Below are positions 45,914 through 57,984 of a stretch of 64,000 nucleotides of DNA, in pieces. The translations under genes were made by a program, and so were the position numbers. Origin of the DNA: Prinsepia uniflora (Eukaryota > Streptophyta > Magnoliopsida > Rosales > Rosaceae); the NCBI GenBank assembly GCA_032719365.1, contig CM064872.1, positions 74,712,752-74,776,751 of the forward strand, written 5' to 3'. The notes beneath the pieces are model-generated. The model searched no databases. It saw only the letters and a list, made by a program, of their open reading frames with translations, and was not told the DNA's origin. Within the stretch, counting starts at the first letter, position 1. The number at the start of each line of letters is the position of its first letter.

Positions 45914-47384
45914 AAATACTAAAATCAAATTACGAATTCAAAACAAGTAGACCCTTAACCATTTGTCTCAAATTTCATTGTTATAATCATGGCATAAAAG
46001 ATTGTCACTTAAAACATTTAAGCAAATGGAATTCAAGAGTTAATACATGGTAACAAAATGTTTCGACAAGTAAGATAATGAGTAAATATGGTGAAATGGA
46101 TCTCTGCATGAATAAGACAAGTATGAATCAACTCACAAGGATATGCACTCATAAATTCACTCAATTTTGTGAGGGTTTGTGTTTGCACTCAAAGTATGTG
46201 AGAGATGCTCACATAATCGAAATGAAGTACTTTTGCAAAATTTCAAACAAACACCTCAAAAAAACAAAACATACTTGCACAAATGAACCAAAACCATAAG
46301 CTTACTTAAGTGATTGACTCAACTAATCAAAATTTACCATCTTAAGGATCATAAGGTCTTTACGAAGGTTGTAATGGGGCTAAGTTTAGAGGCAAGGAAT
46401 ATATAGGACAAGTGGTGCTCAAATTCGTTCCAAGACTCAATAGACTCCCAAAACGTATCATAACTTCCCAACCTTAGTGCAATGATGTCAGTAATCCATC
46501 CCTTCGAACATAGGCCTAATTTCATCTTGTTGGGCCTCGAATTCATTTTTTTTTTGTGCCAGATTTACAAATGTAAAGGACTTAACTCAAATATTCATAA
46601 TCAAACCTTATTACCTTGATAAATATATCTTTCTCTTTTTTTTTTTTTTTTTTTTTTCATTTTTTTTTTTTCTCATATATCAAGGTAATAACATGTGTCA
46701 AAAATACAACAATGTTTGAGTAAGTAAATCCACAAAATACACATAAAAGTCTTTCAACATCATCATTTTCTCTTTACATAATCATTATGTCTTCAACCGA
46801 GTCCTTGGAACAAAGGTAAAAGATGTCTATACTAAGCTCAAGTGTTTAGATAATCATGGTGAGGAAAGAAAGGCTTAATGTGGGCTCAAAAGGGGTAAAA
46901 TTAAGGGGGTCGCAACTTGTGCGCACAAAATAGGGAACATGGATGTTTGAATTTGTGGTGTTAACCCTAATGCCTTAATCATTTCCAAAATCAGAGAATT
47001 TATTGACTTAAAAGCTTTGAAAATCACATAGAATAAGTTCTAGTGCTCTAGAGTTCAATAAAAGCTATGGCAAGCAGTTATGAGGCATATGTATATCAAT
47101 TTAAACAAAGAACTTATGAATCACTCATCAAAGATGTATATAAGTTCTAAAGCTCACATAAGGTTCAAATGATTCATACTTATCATATCATGCTTATTTA
47201 TGTACCAATTTACATGCATTATCTTCAAGTAGTAACACTTAATCACAAAATATTAACAAACAAATTCAAGTTGTAGTGATTATCTTTATGGCCATAACAT
47301 AATCATTTCCATTCACTTATATCATTGACAAGTTAAAGGGCAACTTGATGACTCGTAAAAACGCTACGTTTAAAACAAAAAGAC

Positions 47385-47417
<33 letters not shown>

Positions 47418-47742
47418 GAAGAAAGAAATAAAACAATTGAAAATTAACACAAATAAGAAAGAAACAATTGAAAATTAACACAAATAAATTTGTAAACCAT
47501 TCCCCCACACTTAAATTCTACATTGTCCTCAATGTAGGAAAATACGAAGTAATTTAAACATAGAATCAAAGTAAGGAAGATGATTTAAGAAAATGAAATA
47601 AGAAAGAAAAACATAAAAGAGAGTGAAGGGTTGAAAGAAAGCAAATCTGTGTTGATGACTCCTTCACACTCGCGAACACATTGGGTTGCCTCCCAACAAG
47701 CGCTTGAAGTTTAACGTCCATCCAGCCTAGACCAAATTTAGT
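45914..47742 (-). other. Athila-like pol-to-LTR region (copy A), no env
   Basis: About 1.8 kb between the gag-pol stop and the 3' LTR without a significant ORF. Many Athila elements have an env-like ORF here; none is seen. It holds poly(T) runs (about 46637-46671 and 47392-47417) and a second PPT-like motif with a hairpin at 47502-47537. Confidence 0.6.
47502..47537 (-). other. Internal PPT-like motif with perfect hairpin (copy A)
   Basis: The minus strand reads the 20-nt perfect hairpin CTACATTGAGGACAATGTAG (8-bp stem, 4-nt loop) and then AATTTAAGTGTGGGGG. The last part repeats the terminal PPT text (TTTAAGTGTGGGGG). It sits about 205 bp after the gag-pol stop. Confidence 0.7.
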
Positions 47743-50700
47743 TCATCTGATGGGACGTCGTAGCACTCTTTCTGACTCCACATCGTGTTCGCCAATTGCC
47801 TCGATATAAGGCTTCAATCTATGGCCATTGACCTTGAACTCTTTTCCAGTTCCAACGTGTTTTATCTGTATGGCTCCATGGGCAAAAATATTAGTGATAA
47901 CAAAAGGTCCTACCCATCTAGAACATAACTTACCAGGAAAGAGTCTGAGCCGAGAGTTGAAAAGCAAAACTTTCTGGCCAATGCCAAATGCTTTACTCCT
48001 GATCTGTTTGTCATGAAATGCCTTTGCCTTTTCCTTGTAGATCAGAGTGCTTTCAAATGCATCATTTCTTATTTCCTCAAGCTCACTCAGCTGGAGCTTC
48101 CGATGCAGACCGGCGTCATCTAGCTTGATGTTGAACGTTTTGACGGCCCACCATGCTTTATGCTCTAGTTCCACCGGAAGGTGACATGCTTTTCCGTACA
48201 CCAACCTATAGGGAGACATTCCTATAGGTGTTTTGTAGGCCGTCCTGTATGCCCAAAGTGCATCATCCAACCGTTGGCTCCAATCCTTTCGATTAGGACC
48301 CACAGTTCGCTCTAGTATCTTCTTGATTTCTCTATTACTGACTTCCGCCATTCCACTCGTTTGAGGATGGTAAGGTGTAGATACTCGATGAGTGACACCA
48401 TACCGTTTCAGTAAAGCTTCAATGGTCTTGTTGCAGAAATGACTTCCTCCATCACTTATTAGGACCCGCGGGATCCCAAACCTGGAAAGAATGTTAGTTC
48501 TGAGGAATTCTGCAACAGTTTTAGAGTCATTAGTCCTGGTGGCCTTAGCTTCCACCCATTTTGATACATAATCAACGGCAAGTAAGATATAGAGATAGCC
48601 ATTAGATTGAGGAAACGGACCCATAAAATCGATACCCCAAACATCAAATATTTCAACAGTAAGAACATAATGTTGTGGCATTTCATCCCTGCGTCCTAAG
48701 TTTCCTGATCTCTGACATTTATCACAGGCTAAGCAAAATGAATGTGCATCTTTAAAAAGTGTGGGCCAATATAGTCCAGATTCTAAGATTTTGAGTGCAG
48801 TTTTTCTAGATCCAAAGTGGCCTCCACAAGCATGGCTATGGCAGAACTCTAGGACTGACCTATGTTCAATATCAGGGACACATCTCCTAATCAATAAATC
48901 TGCACAGTGTTTCCACAAATAAGGTTCATCCCAAATATAGTGCCTAGCATGCTTCTTAAGTTTATCTTTTTGTGCACGGGAGAGGGTGGTGGGCAACTGC
49001 TTGGTGACTAAATAATTGACAATATCAGCATACCAAGGAGTACCTCCCTCGATTCTGAAGAGTTGTTCGTCTGGAAACATCTCTTGAATCGCCACAGGAT
49101 CTTGCTCATGTGCAATGCGACTCAAATGATCCGCCACCACGTTCTCTACGCCTTTCTTATCTTTAATCTCGATGTCAAACTCTTGAAGAAGAAGAATCCA
49201 TCGGATCAGTCTTGGTTTCGCTTCCTTCTTGGCTAGGAGATACTTCAGTGCTGCATGATCAGTGTAAATAATGACTTTAGTTCGAAGTAGATAAGAACGA
49301 AATTTATCTAAAGCAAATACAACAGCAAGCAACTCCTTTTCTGTAGTGGTGTAGTTCATCTGGGCATCATTTAAGGTTCTGGATGCATAGTAGATGGCGT
49401 AGGGCTTCTTATCCCGCCTTTGTCCGAGTACGGCTCCAACTGCATAATCAGAGGCATCGCACATTAGTTCAAAGGGTAAGGACCAATCAGGGGCACAAAG
49501 AATGGGGGCAGTGGTTAAGAGATTTTTAAGCTTCTCAAAAGCTTCCTGACAGTCTGCATCAAAGACGAAGGGTGTCTCTTTCTGAAGCAGTCGGCACAAG
49601 GGCCTTGCAATGTGGGAGAAGTCTTGGATAAATCTTCTGTAAAATCCTGCGTGACCAAGAAATGAACGGATTCCTCTCACCGAAGTGGGAGAGGGTAAGT
49701 GGCGCACAGTATCAACTTTAGATTTATCGACTTCAATTCCTCTTTCAGAGACAATATGGCCCAAGACTATCCCTTGTCTAACCATGAAATGGCATTTCTC
49801 CCAGTTAAGTACCAGATTAGTTTCGACACACCTTTGTAAGATAAGTGCTAAGTGTTCTAAGCATGCATCAAAACTATCCCCAAAGACACTAAAATCGTCC
49901 ATAAATACTTCAATTATTTTTTCGACGTATTCAGAGAAAATAGAAAGCATGCATCTTTGGAAAGTACCTGGGGCGTTACATAAACCGAAAGGCATTCTTC
50001 GGTAGGCAAAAGTGCCAAAAGGACAAGTGAAAGTCGTTTTATCTTGGTCATTTTGAGCGATACAGATTTGATTGTACCCGGAATAACCATCAAGAAAGCA
50101 ATAATAGGAGTGACCTGCTAACCTTTCAAGCATTTGATCAATGAAGGGCAAAGGAAAGTGATCCTTCCTAGTTGCTTTGTTCAGGCGTCGATAGTCGATG
50201 CAGACTCTGTATCCGGTCACTGTTCGTTGGGGCACTAGCTCTCCTTCACTGTTCGCAACAACTGTGACTCCACTTTTCTTTGGGACTACTTGGACTGGTG
50301 AGACCCATTTACTGTCTGAAATTGGGTAGATGACACCACAGTCCAAGAGTTTGATGACCTCTTGTTTCACAACTTCCATCATCGGAGGATGGAGGCGACG
50401 TTGGGCTTCGCGAGAGGGTTTTGCATCATCTTCCAGTAAGATTCGATGCACACAAGTTGTAGGGCTGATTCCCTTGATATCTGACAGAGTCCATCCAATG
50501 GCTGTCTTGTACTTTGTCAAGACCTGTACCAGTCTATCTTCCTGTGACTCGGTTAGTGCAGAAGACACTATGACGGGCAGAGTGTCTTCCGAGCCAAGAT
50601 AGGCATACTTCAGGTGGTCAGGCAAAACTTTGAGCTCGAGAACTGGGGCCTGAATCACTGAAGGAGGAGTGGCATTAGTACTAATTGGAAATGACGAGGG

Positions 50701-53235
50701 TACCTGATGATTCACCATTCTGGGGGTCTCATTTAGGGTCATGACTTCATCCCAAATTCGAGGTTCTAGTTCGTAATCCGTATCCTCAACCAAGGCGTCC
50801 CCTGATTGCGTTAGGCCAACTCCTTTCTGGATTATCATGTTGAGTGTGTCTTCTCGAATTGAATCAAAATGTTTCTCTGCGAGAGAAGTGTACACGTCAA
50901 CAGAAAAAGTAGTATGAGTTGCGGAACTAGGGTACCTCATGGCATCAAAAATGTTGAAGCCAATCTCCTCTCCGTCTACTTCCATAGTTAATGTTCCATT
51001 GAACACATCAATCTTTGTCTTGGCAGTTCTCATGAATGGTCTTCCCAACAGCATTAGTGGAGCTTGATTCGTAGGGGAATCCTCCATGTCTAGGACATAA
51101 AAGTCAGCTGGGAAGATGAGTTGGTTAACCTGCACAAGAACATCTTCTACGTATCCCTTAGGATACACATTAGAGCGATCGGCTAACTGAATGATAATAT
51201 CGTCATGCTGTAATTTACCTAGACCTAGGGCAACATATAGTGAATATGGCATAACATTAATAGATGCTCCTAAGTCTAGCATGACTTTATCAAATGACTT
51301 GTTACCAATCACGCAGGGAACAGAAAAACTCCCTGGATCCTTCAACTTTGGGGGTAGCCGACGCTGGATTACAGCAGAAACTGTTTCACTCACCATCACA
51401 ACCTCCTTCTCCCTCGTCTGGCGCCTTGGAGTGCATAACTCTTTCAGAAATTTTGCGTATTTCGGCACCTGTTTGATGCACTCGATCAAGGGCATGTTGA
51501 TTTGCACCCTTTTGAAGATCTCCAAGATTTCCTCATCGGATTCATTCTTCTTAGATTTGGCAAGCCTACTTGGAAATGGTGCATGCACAAACGGGGAATT
51601 AGTAACAACCGAACTTGAAGGGATTGGGTTATTACCTTGTGTGTGGGTAGGTTGAACTGGCGGTTGTGTCATGGTGGTCTTAGTTGCCACCTTGTGCTTT
51701 TCAGCCTCAGAAACGGCTGGATCTGGTTCTATTTCTCCGAGCACTTTACCACTTCGAGTGGTGATTGCATTGGCTTCAGGTCTTACATTTGGGTTGGGCG
51801 TAGGTTGAGGTGGAAGCACCCCGCTAGCTTGGATCTTACCCATGAAGTCCACGACCTTGCCCATTTGGTCCTTGAGATCAGCGATGTCTTTTTGTTGATT
51901 TTGCTGACCTGTGACAAGAGCCTGAGTTGACGCCATTAGTGTTTGCTGCCCTTGGGAAAGAGCAGCCAGCATTTTATCATAATCAGGATTAGAAGATGAA
52001 GAGGTATGATTATTTGCATGATTATGAGAAAAGTTAGAAAATGGGACCGGAGGCCTTGGTTGCCATGTGGGCCTTGGGAACTGGTCTGGGACACGGTTTG
52101 GCCCGGTCGACATGTGCTGAGGGTTTAGGACATTGTTCGGATCTCTCCAACTGTAACCTTGGGTCCTTGGCCCTCCTTGATAGCCTCCAATGGCGTGTGC
52201 CATTTCAGTTCCGGAGTCTTCTTCCCTTGCAGTGTAGGGACATTGTTCCTCAAGATGGCCTTGAGAGCATATGGAACAAACTGGAGCTACCTGTTTCTTT
52301 AGCTCAAGCATATTCGAAAGCATAGAGGTGATTTTGTCTAACTTTGAATCATTTATAGCATGGGAACTTACCTCATGTACCTTTCTAGAAATGGGATCGG
52401 CACCTTCGTATTGTGCATCATTGAGTGCACGGCTTTCAAGTAGTGCACGACCATCTACTAGGCTCCGAGCTAAGAAACTTCCATTAGCTGCAGCATCGAG
52501 CAGTCCTCTATCCCAACCTTTGAGTCCTTCATAAAAGTAGGTTAAAAGATAGCCTTCTGTGATCCCGTGAGTAGGGCATGAAGCACAAAGTTCCTTAAAC
52601 CTCTCATAGTACTGGCTGAAATTCTCATCATGTTCTTTCTGCTTGATTCCAGTGATCTCTTTTCTTAAGACCGTAATCTTTGAGGCAGGGAAGTACTTGG
52701 TAAGAAACTCCTGAACCAACTTCTCCCAAGAGTCAATATGATTGGGTGGGAGACTTAAAAGCCATACCCGTGCTCTTTCTTCCAAGGACAATGGGAAAGC
52801 TTTCAGCTTCATGATTTCCAAGTCCGCATCATCCGGACACATACTACTAATGATGAATTGGAACTCCGTTAAGTGTTTGTGTGGATCTTCATTTCTGATT
52901 CCACGGAACTTGGGTAGTTGATGAAGAACTCCACTCTTAAGCTCAATATCTTTCTTGTTGGTTCGAGGCTCGGGATACTGGATGCAGAAGTCTGTAGTGC
53001 CATTTGTGTTTGCACATGTCTGCTCCCGGATACTCAGGTTTCGTGCCATGGTTATCGGTGTTCCGAAAATCTGTTCTTCTTCTGAATTACTCTTCTCGCT
53101 TTTGGACTCACCGAATATTGGGGATGGAGGTTCGAACGAACTGGTTTGCTTAAGTGCGTCTCTGAATGTGGCGTTGCTTGGTGAGATGTCAAGTTGTCTT
53201 CTCAGCCGATCAAGCTTAGATTGATGAGCACGCAT
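47743..53235 (-). CDS. Athila-like gag-pol polyprotein, copy A (1830 aa)
   Basis: One uninterrupted frame. Gag has a capsid-like region (FRGIRNEDPHKHL near residue 115) and a variant zinc knuckle CSICSQGHLEEQC (CX2CX3HX4C, near 317-330). Protease with LDLGAS lies near 653. RT has FMDD (near 1111) in place of the common YVDD, as in Athila/Tat elements. RNase H has TDHAALKYLLAKK. Integrase has an HHCC zinc domain (H...HACGGH...CLACDKCQ), then a DDE core with WGIDFMGP, LISDGG and GMAE, with 35 residues between the second D and E. There is no chromodomain. A retrotransposon replication polyprotein, not a host gene. It differs from copy B by about six residues and one 6-residue indel, so both are recent. 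All catalytic motifs I can check are intact, so it may be capable of activity. Confidence 0.93.
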   Translation of the reverse strand: MRAHQSKLDRLRRQLDISPSNATFRDALKQTSSFEPPSPIFGESKSEKSNSEEEQIFGTPITMARNLSIREQTCANTNGTTDFCIQYPEPRTNKKDIELKSGVLHQLPKFRGIRNEDPHKHLTEFQFIISSMCPDDADLEIMKLKAFPLSLEERARVWLLSLPPNHIDSWEKLVQEFLTKYFPASKITVLRKEITGIKQKEHDENFSQYYERFKELCASCPTHGITEGYLLTYFYEGLKGWDRGLLDAAANGSFLARSLVDGRALLESRALNDAQYEGADPISRKVHEVSSHAINDSKLDKITSMLSNMLELKKQVAPVCSICSQGHLEEQCPYTAREEDSGTEMAHAIGGYQGGPRTQGYSWRDPNNVLNPQHMSTGPNRVPDQFPRPTWQPRPPVPFSNFSHNHANNHTSSSSNPDYDKMLAALSQGQQTLMASTQALVTGQQNQQKDIADLKDQMGKVVDFMGKIQASGVLPPQPTPNPNVRPEANAITTRSGKVLGEIEPDPAVSEAEKHKVATKTTMTQPPVQPTHTQGNNPIPSSSVVTNSPFVHAPFPSRLAKSKKNESDEEILEIFKRVQINMPLIECIKQVPKYAKFLKELCTPRRQTREKEVVMVSETVSAVIQRRLPPKLKDPGSFSVPCVIGNKSFDKVMLDLGASINVMPYSLYVALGLGKLQHDDIIIQLADRSNVYPKGYVEDVLVQVNQLIFPADFYVLDMEDSPTNQAPLMLLGRPFMRTAKTKIDVFNGTLTMEVDGEEIGFNIFDAMRYPSSATHTTFSVDVYTSLAEKHFDSIREDTLNMIIQKGVGLTQSGDALVEDTDYELEPRIWDEVMTLNETPRMVNHQVPSSFPISTNATPPSVIQAPVLELKVLPDHLKYAYLGSEDTLPVIVSSALTESQEDRLVQVLTKYKTAIGWTLSDIKGISPTTCVHRILLEDDAKPSREAQRRLHPPMMEVVKQEVIKLLDCGVIYPISDSKWVSPVQVVPKKSGVTVVANSEGELVPQRTVTGYRVCIDYRRLNKATRKDHFPLPFIDQMLERLAGHSYYCFLDGYSGYNQICIAQNDQDKTTFTCPFGTFAYRRMPFGLCNAPGTFQRCMLSIFSEYVEKIIEVFMDDFSVFGDSFDACLEHLALILQRCVETNLVLNWEKCHFMVRQGIVLGHIVSERGIEVDKSKVDTVRHLPSPTSVRGIRSFLGHAGFYRRFIQDFSHIARPLCRLLQKETPFVFDADCQEAFEKLKNLLTTAPILCAPDWSLPFELMCDASDYAVGAVLGQRRDKKPYAIYYASRTLNDAQMNYTTTEKELLAVVFALDKFRSYLLRTKVIIYTDHAALKYLLAKKEAKPRLIRWILLLQEFDIEIKDKKGVENVVADHLSRIAHEQDPVAIQEMFPDEQLFRIEGGTPWYADIVNYLVTKQLPTTLSRAQKDKLKKHARHYIWDEPYLWKHCADLLIRRCVPDIEHRSVLEFCHSHACGGHFGSRKTALKILESGLYWPTLFKDAHSFCLACDKCQRSGNLGRRDEMPQHYVLTVEIFDVWGIDFMGPFPQSNGYLYILLAVDYVSKWVEAKATRTNDSKTVAEFLRTNILSRFGIPRVLISDGGSHFCNKTIEALLKRYGVTHRVSTPYHPQTSGMAEVSNREIKKILERTVGPNRKDWSQRLDDALWAYRTAYKTPIGMSPYRLVYGKACHLPVELEHKAWWAVKTFNIKLDDAGLHRKLQLSELEEIRNDAFESTLIYKEKAKAFHDKQIRSKAFGIGQKVLLFNSRLRLFPGKLCSRWVGPFVITNIFAHGAIQIKHVGTGKEFKVNGHRLKPYIEAIGEHDVESERVLRRPIR

Positions 53236-54207
53236 TCATAAGTTCGTACCTCTATGAAAACAAAACTCTAAGTTAGAAGGCAAGTATACACAAGAAAAGA
53301 TAATAAGTGTAAGATAGTAGAGATTTCATAAAGTATCACATAAATGGAAACCAGGATTAACAAAAAGTTACGTTAATGGAAAGAAAATGCACAAGTTCCA
53401 AATTCAAACTAATAATGCAATAAATAGAGTTTTAGAGTGTCATGAATAACTTTCTCCTTCCGCTTCTCATAGTACTTTCCTGGGCGTACGGCCTGCGCGT
53501 ACTGATAACCACCATTCCACCATTCAACATTAATCATGGCCAGTTGAGATAGATGTAACGCGAGAAGCAAGGATAATTTTAAGAGCACCCCGAGGCTAGC
53601 TTGGCATATACTCCATTGGTGTTCCCTTTCTTAATCCAAAACTTGTCACCAGTCATAACTCTCCTAGACACCATAATTAATCCAAATGATGACGTAGAGA
53701 ATCACCAAACCCTAGTGTTTACAAACTCCGCCCCAACCTCATGTCCATAGATTCGAGTCTATGGTATGTGGTGATGAAATCCACACATCATGAAGGGTTA
53801 AGGAGAAAGTAAATAAGAGGGGCACTACCTGTTCCCGAAAGTAAGATTTTGAAGAAAAAGGGACTAAGAGATTCATGCAACTCTAAAACAATTAATAGGA
53901 AACAATACTTACACTTTAGGAAATTCAAAGATGAATAAAGTTTCATAAAAAAAAAATTTTAATAATTTTTTTTTTTAATTTTTTTTTTTAAAATTTTTTT
54001 TTTAAATTTTTTTTTTAATTTTTTTTTATTTATTCCGAATTTTCTTTTTTTCATTTCAGATTTAAAGTTTAACAAGACATAAACAAATAATTGATTACAT
54101 AAAAATAAAATAAGTGTAAACATAAAGTTAGTGGAACATAAAGGTTATGTAATAAAATTAAAAGAAAGTTAATGGAATAAAGTTAATGTAATATAATTAA
54201 AGTTAAG
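53236..54207 (-). other. Athila-like 5' leader (copy A)
   Basis: About 970 bp between the 5' LTR and the gag start. It ends in a long A/T homopolymer-rich tract (about 53945-54050). Directly inside the LTR the minus strand reads CTTAACTTTAATTATATTAC, which matches no tRNA-derived PBS I know. Confidence 0.55.
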
Positions 54208-56076
54208 TGACTACGCCCAAACTACGCATTAAATTAAACATGTAATTCGAGTGTTATGCAATTTAAACCCTTTTTGTGTAGATGTAGTATTGATAAATAG
54301 GGATCGTTCTTAACCGGGGAAATTAGGGAACATTAATAATATGTTAGTGGATTATGAATAAAAGAATAATGAATTAGAGAATTAAATAATAAAAGAATTA
54401 AACAATCAAAGAATTAATAAATTAAAGAATAGATGAACAAGATAATAATAAATTAATGAATTACAAAGAATTAATAAGTTAACGAATTAAAGAATGAAAT
54501 AATAGAAGAATAAAGGACTTAGTTAATCAAAGAATAAAGGAATTAATTAATCAAAGAATCAATAAATTAAATAATAAAGGAATGAAAGAATAAAGGCATC
54601 AAAGAATAAAAGAATAAAGAATAAAAGAATAAAGAATAAACAAGGGGGGTTTTGAAGAGGTTTGTAATTATGTAAATAAGTAAAAGCATAGATAAACTCA
54701 TTCTATTTCTATTCTAACTTATGCACAAAGTAGACTTCCCGTAAACACAAACTTCAACAACATACTACAATTGCAAATATTTGAATTAATCACGAAATTA
54801 TACCTTCACAAACTCATATTTCCTCATACATTAATCATATTATAAATGCACCGAACAGCGGATTTTTACTTATAATATAATTACTTTAAGTTTGTGATTT
54901 AATGCGCCGAACAGCGGTCATACATTAAATCTCTCCAAATCTACTCTAAATGCCCCGAACAGCGGATCAACATTTAGTTTCGAAATGAAGTTTAAGCTCT
55001 AAAATGTAAGAAGTAAATGATTTTTAGAAAGTAAAACACATGGAGATTATACTCAATTTTCACAAAAGATAGGAAGGAGAAACCAATACATATATTGCAT
55101 TATAATTAGAACCAATAACAAATAAGAGAGTTTAAGAGAATGGAGAGCAAATGTTACACTTTTCAGATTGGATGAGAACAATGGATTGTTTTTCACAAGG
55201 AACACCGAACAGCGGCTGGAACCTTATGAAGATGGAAGAAGATTAAACAAGGAAATTCGGACTTGAACTCTCAAAATTGTATTGGAACTATTTTGCCAAG
55301 ATTTCTCCTAAAAGAAGCTCAATTTTGTGCTACTTGGAAGTGATTTCAACAAGTGAAATCAACTCTTATTTATAGGTGGAGAAAGCTACCAAAAATAATA
55401 TAAAAATACAATAAAAAAAATGGAATAATGGAATGATGAGTAATAAAGATTTGTGATGATGTTTAGAGGTGGTTTGAGTTGTAAAGTTGTAAAATTGGGT
55501 TGGAAAGTTGTTGGAAGGTGGCTGGAAATTGAGTGGAATCTGCTGGAAAATAGGGCAGGAATTTCGGTGGCTGGCTGCTGAAATGGGAAGCTGGCGCTCG
55601 GCAGGCGGTCGCTGAAGAGAGGACCTGCGATTCGGCAGGCGCGCGCCGGGTGTTTGTCTGCGCGTTCGGTACAGGACTGCCGCGGCTGGGAAAGGCTTGA
55701 GGGTGCGGGCTGCGCCAGTTTGGGCCGCTGCTATGCGGGCTGGGCCGAACAGAAATCGGCAGCTGGACTTCTTCGCTGGGCTGCACTGATCCACTGGGCC
55801 GGGCTGCACTGACCCACTGGGCCGGGCTGCACATAATTAATTAATTAAATAATAACTAAATTAATAATTCCCACTGAATTTCGTCCATAATTTGTTCGTT
55901 ATAATTCCGATCGGGACGATTCTTTCGCCAAAATGCTCCAAACTACAAACTTTAATTATCTAAACATAAAATCACAAAATAATTTATTTTATCAATTTAT
56001 TTAATATTTTAATATTAAAATTCAAGTATAAAGGGTATAAAATAATATAAAATAATGCTTATTTAACGTCCTATCA
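54208..56076 (-). repeat. Shared Athila-like LTR (LTR-B, 1869 bp)
   Basis: Serves as 5' LTR for copy A and 3' LTR for copy B. Same ends as LTR-A. The transcribed part (54208-55375) is almost identical to LTR-A apart from a few substitutions and a small insertion near 54595. The block 55376-55830 is very different from LTR-A, and similarity returns from about 55831. It holds CCGAACAGCGG boxes at 54851, 54907, 54955 and 55205, a minus-strand TATA box at 55367-55374, and a 23-bp tandem repeat (55778-55832) in the variable block. Confidence 0.82.
55367..55374 (-). promoter_or_regulatory. TATA box of Athila LTR-B
   Basis: The minus strand reads CTATAAATAAGAG, at the same place as in LTR-A, one base before the sequences diverge. 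Confidence 0.68.
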
Positions 56077-57984
56077 AATACCCCCACACTTAAACTTTGC
56101 TAGTCCCTAGCAAAAACTAAAATCAAACTACGAATTCAAAACAAGTAGACCCTTAACCATTTGTCTCAAATTTCATTGTTATAATCATGGCATAAAAGAT
56201 TTTCACTTAAAACATTTAAGCAAATGGAATTCAAGAGTTAATACATGGTAACAAAATGTTTCGACAAGTAAGATAATGAGTAAATATGGTGAAATGGATC
56301 TCTGCATGAATAAGACAAGTATGAATCAACTCACAAGGATATGCACTCATAAATTCACTCAATTTTGTGAGGGTTTGTGTTTGCACTCAAAGTATGTGAG
56401 AGATGCTCACATAATCGAAATGAAGTACTTTTGCAAAATCTCAAACAAACACCTCAAGATAAAAACAAAACATACTTGCGCAAATGAACCAAAACCATAA
56501 GCTTACTCAAGTGATTGACTCAACTAATCAAAATTTACCATCTTAAGGATCATAAGGTCTTTACGAAGGTTGTAATGGGGCTAAGTTTAGAGGCAAGGAA
56601 TATATAGGACAAGTGGTGCTCAAATTCGTTCCAAGACTCAATAGACTCCCAAAACGTATCATAACTTCCCAACCTTAGTGCAATGATGTCAGTAATCCAT
56701 CCCTTCGAACATAGGCCTAATTTCATCTTGTTGGGCCTCGAATTCATTCTTTGTGCCGGATTTACAAATGTAAAGGACTCAACTCAAACATTCATAATCA
56801 AACCTTATTACCTTGATAAAAACTTCAATATATCTTTCTTTTTTTTCTTTTTTTTTCAAATTTTTTTTTTTTTTTTTTTCATATATCAAGGTAATAACAT
56901 GTGTCAAAAATACAACAATGTTTGAGTAAGTAAATCCACAAAATACACATAAAAGTCTTTCAATATCATCATTTTCTCTTTACATAATCATTATGTCTTC
57001 AACCGAGTCCTTGGAACAAAGGTAAAAGATGTCTATACTAAGCTCAAGTGTTTAGATAATCATGGTGAGGAAAGAAAGGCTTAATGTGGGCTCAAAAGGG
57101 GTAAAACTAAGGGGGTCGCAACTTGTGCGCACAAAATAGGGAACATGGATGTTTGAATTTGTGGTGTTAACCCTAATGCCTTAATCATTTCCAAAATCAG
57201 AGAATTTATTGACTTAAAAGCTTTGAAAATCACATAGAATAAGTTCTAGTGCTCTAGAGTTCATTAAAAGCTATGGCAAGCAGTTATGAGGCATATGTAT
57301 ATCAATTTAAACAAAGAACTTTATGAATCACTCATCAAAGATGTATATAAGTTCTAAAGCTCACATAAGGTTCAAATGATTCATACTTATCATATCATGC
57401 TTATTTATGTACCAATTTACATGCATTATCTTCAAGTAGTAACACTTAATCACAAAATATTAACAAACAAATTCAAGTTGTAGTGATCATCTTTATAGCC
57501 ATAACATATTCATTTCCGTTCATTTATATCATTGACAAGTTAAAGGGCAACTTGATACTCGTAAAAACACTACGTTAAAACAAAAAGACTCAAGAAAGCA
57601 ATAATAATATTTTTTTATTTTTTTTATATATATTTTTTTTTTGAGAAAGAAATAAAACAATTGCAAATGGAAATAAAACAATTGCAAATTAAGAAAGACT
57701 TAATAAATCAATTTCAAATGCACAAATAAATTTGTAAACCATTCCCCCCTACTTAAATTCTACATTGTCCTCAATGTAGGAAAGTACGAAGTAACTTAAA
57801 CATAGAATCAAAGTAAGGAAGATGATTTAAGAAAATGAAATAAGAAAGAAAAACATAAAAGAGAGTGAAGGGTTGAAAGAAAGCAAATCTGTGTTGATGA
57901 CTCCTTCACACTCGCGAACACATTGGGTTGCCTCCCAACAAGCGCTTGAAGTTTAACGTCCATCCAGCCTAGACCAAATTTAGT
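56077..57984 (-). other. Athila-like pol-to-LTR region (copy B), no env
   Basis: Nearly identical to the corresponding region of copy A, including the terminal PPT (56077-56095), the GCTAG hairpin (56099-56111), the poly(T) runs and the internal PPT-like hairpin (57743-57779). In the latter, one base of the GTGTGGGGG part is changed (GTAGGGGGG). No env-like ORF. Confidence 0.6.

Noticed and set aside
45914..47742. Env-like gene of the Athila element
   Set aside because: No ORF longer than about 70 codons with transmembrane or signal features in either copy.
51191..51655. Plus-strand ORF of 154 aa (repeated at 61433)
   Set aside because: Antisense shadow of the Athila gag-pol frame; no recognisable protein.
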